Shown piece by piece: positions 39,826 to 41,110 of a DNA stretch of 41,110 nucleotides. Numbering within the stretch: position 1 is the first letter of the stretch; every line of letters begins with the position of its first letter. The position numbers and the translations under genes are program-made. This DNA comes from Flavobacteriales bacterium (GTDB taxonomy: Bacteria; Bacteroidota; Bacteroidia; Flavobacteriales_F; PHOS-HE28). The notes beneath the pieces are model-generated. The model was not told where the DNA came from. It ran no database searches and saw only the letters and a program-made list of their open reading frames with translations. Where the stretch lies: contig JAGPDT010000027.1 in assembly GCA_018057455.1 (NCBI GenBank), positions 1-41,110 on the forward strand. Direction: 5' to 3'.

Positions 39826-40539
39826 TCAGTCCACTAAATAGCGTATTGGAAGAATGATATTCGGGTTAGTAGTACAGGAATTGAAGTTTCTCCTCAAAGC
39901 CCGCTCAATGTTCTCGAACACCTCATCCGGAACATCATCCCGAATGTGTGTGAAGCCTTGAATGACCTTCCGATCGATGACTTTGCACAACGTGTCGACC
40001 GAGAAGGAAACAAGCGCACTGTCTGAACGGTCTATACTCACGACGCGGACGGAAAATCTGATGGGAATTGGGATGATCCCCGAGGTGTCAGATCCCGTGG
40101 CAAATGTTTTGCGCTTAAGGAAAGCTCCTCCGGATGCCTCGGTGGTCCTATTGTTCCAACAGTCCTCATCACGCTGTATCACAAGGGTGGTTAGACTGCC
40201 ATCTGTGGGTATTATGCCGGACAGGGTTGGCATGAACAAGCAATCTTCGGGGCCGCCCCTGAAGTTTATGCTTACCGAACGACCGTGGAACTTTTCATAC
40301 TGAAGTTTTGCCCTGACCCGCTGAAGAGATCCACGACTGACGACCACCGTTTCAGTGTAACGGCCAAATCTGTGATTCTCCCTAGCATCGTCAGTTGTAA
40401 TCCCAACGGAGCCGTGACCGAACCATTCCCAACTGGTATCCATTCGGACTTCAAACGTTACTCGAAGATCACGTTGGGCATGAAGCCAAGACACTGAAGT
40501 CATGGCCATCACAAGAACCGGCATCCGGAAGTTTCTCAT
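39826..40539 (-). CDS. Secreted orphan protein with lower GC content
   Basis: The 237-residue product has a signal peptide (MRNFRMPVLVMAMTSVSWLH) and no family I recognise. The body is beta-rich with four Cys and contains EVRMDTSWEWFGHGSVGITT, RFGRYTETVVVSRGSLQRVR and PIPIRFSVRVVSIDRSDSAL. It has no visible sorting domain. Its base composition is clearly more AT-rich than the neighbours, which suggests transfer from another genome. A box TGATTTTG (40545-40552, one mismatch) lies 5 bases before the ATG. It sits between the RAYT remnant and acs. Confidence 0.65.
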   Translation of the reverse strand: MRNFRMPVLVMAMTSVSWLHAQRDLRVTFEVRMDTSWEWFGHGSVGITTDDARENHRFGRYTETVVVSRGSLQRVRAKLQYEKFHGRSVSINFRGGPEDCLFMPTLSGIIPTDGSLTTLVIQRDEDCWNNRTTEASGGAFLKRKTFATGSDTSGIIPIPIRFSVRVVSIDRSDSALVSFSVDTLCKVIDRKVIQGFTHIRDDVPDEVFENIERALRRNFNSCTTNPNIILPIRYLVD

Positions 40540-40615
40540 TGCGTCAAAATCATGGTCGCCTCCTACTACAGCACGTATTCACAGCCAAGTTACATCACCG
40601 CTCCTGCGTGAGCGA

Positions 40616-40674
40616 TTGCAGCGGAAAGCCCGCAAGCGAGGAGGTACGACGAGTGCGGACTTGCAGCGGAAAGC
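40616..40674. repeat. Direct repeat TTGCAGCGGAAAGC, two copies
   Basis: The 14-base motif occurs at 40616-40629 and 40661-40674, in the intergenic stretch between the orphan gene and acs. Similar motifs (GCAAGCGAGGAGG) lie between them. It is unrelated to the REP-like units. Confidence 0.6.
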
Positions 40675-40678
40675 GCGA

Positions 40679-40714
40679 CCCCGCTCCTCCGAAAACCTCC
40701 GGCAATGAGCGGGG
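40679..40714 (-). terminator. Stem-loop, possible terminator of acs
   Basis: CCCCGCTC (40679-40686) and GAGCGGGG (40707-40714) form an 8-base stem with a 20-base loop that contains a second short pairing. It lies about 50 bases past the acs stop codon on the minus strand, without a clear U tract. Confidence 0.4.
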
Positions 40715-40762
40715 GCACGCCCAAAAACCAACCAACTTGTTTCAAGCCTGGATCTGCATTCC

Positions 40763-41110
40763 TCACACCCTCCCCCCCTTGATCTCCTCCACCACCCCGG
40801 GGTCCAACAGCGTAGTCGTATCCCCGAGGTTGTTCATTTCCCCCTCGGCGATCTTGCGCAGGATCCTCCGCATGATCTTGCCGGAGCGGGTCTTCGGCAG
40901 GCCGCTCACGAACTGGATCTTGTCCGGCTTGGCGATGCGGCCGATGCTGGCCACCACGGATTCCGTGATCTCGCCGGTGATGCGGTCCACGGCTTGTTTG
41001 TCGGTGAGGTCCAGCGGCTCGGCGGTGATGACGAAGGCGTAGATGCCCTGGCCCTTGATGTCGTGCGGGTAGCCCACCACGGCGCTTTCCACCACGCGGT
41101 CGCTGAGGTT
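40763..41110 (-). CDS. acs: Acetyl-CoA synthetase, C-terminal part
   Basis: The gene runs off the right edge; only the last 115 residues are present. They contain [20 protein letters not shown], the C-terminal-domain strand typical of AMP-forming acetyl-CoA synthetase, and [20 protein letters not shown], which holds the Lys that is acetylated to switch off the enzyme in characterised members. The end [14 protein letters not shown] is also standard for Acs. The enzyme activates acetate to acetyl-CoA. The N-terminal AMP-binding part lies outside the window. Confidence 0.95.
   Translation of the reverse strand, partial: NLSDRVVESAVVGYPHDIKGQGIYAFVITAEPLDLTDKQAVDRITGEITESVVASIGRIAKPDKIQFVSGLPKTRSGKIMRRILRKIAEGEMNNLGDTTTLLDPGVVEEIKGGRV

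Overview
The window is a GC-rich chromosomal segment, probably from an environmental member of the Bacteroidota (Flavobacteriales-like). Four things point there: several secreted proteins end in type IX secretion (T9SS) sorting domains; many genes have a Bacteroidetes -7 box (TAnnTTTG) just upstream and no clear Shine-Dalgarno site; the family mix fits (DUF1800/DUF1501 pair, formate-tetrahydrofolate ligase, type II MenB, TPR-LuxR regulators); and T9SS cysteine repeats are present. No rRNA or tRNA gene was seen. The genus cannot be fixed from the sequence alone.

Layout. 0-0.5 kb: a minus-strand secreted pair (a small tail-like protein and a truncated delta-60 repeat protein) behind a good promoter. 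0.6-9.5 kb: mostly housekeeping, with rnhB, a large membrane-anchored beta-propeller-like protein, a polytopic glycosyltransferase-like protein, fhs, a small HTH protein, an OmpA-like protein and a pabA/trpG glutamine amidotransferase. 10-13.2 kb: a DUF1800-DUF1501 operon whose second product carries both a Tat-like signal and a T9SS tail. 13.2-16.9 kb: DUF4260, xth, two SRPBCC proteins, a frameshifted AraC regulator and a VOC protein. 17.1-20.1 kb: a large gingipain-fold-like T9SS protein with three cysteine-rich repeats.

20.5-28.8 kb is the most unusual part: sixteen consecutive minus-strand genes, nearly all small single-domain proteins. They are an ArsR repressor, five SRPBCC/AHSA1 proteins, a GyrI-like protein, an AlkD-like DNA alkylation repair protein, two VOC-fold proteins, a KilA-N protein, two DUF1801 proteins, DUF2200, YdeI and DoxX. 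Several start and stop codons overlap as ATGA. A palindrome sits beside the -7 box of the first gene. I infer a repressor-controlled small-molecule, xenobiotic or genotoxin response island; no individual substrate can be read from the sequence.

28.9-37.8 kb: a HAF-repeat T9SS protein with a small coupled upstream ORF, a TPR-LuxR-like membrane regulator, an unknown conserved-looking protein, a c-heme lipoprotein, menB, a HAD phosphatase, a PagL-like outer-membrane protein and a DUF2807 lipoprotein. 37.9-40.7 kb is accessory DNA: REP-like palindromes, the C-terminal stub of a REP-associated tyrosine transposase, a VapBC pair, an antitoxin-like orphan and an AT-richer secreted orphan. The window ends inside acs.

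Four genes are broken by a single-base length change in a homopolymer run, which suggests residual long-read assembly errors rather than four true pseudogenes.
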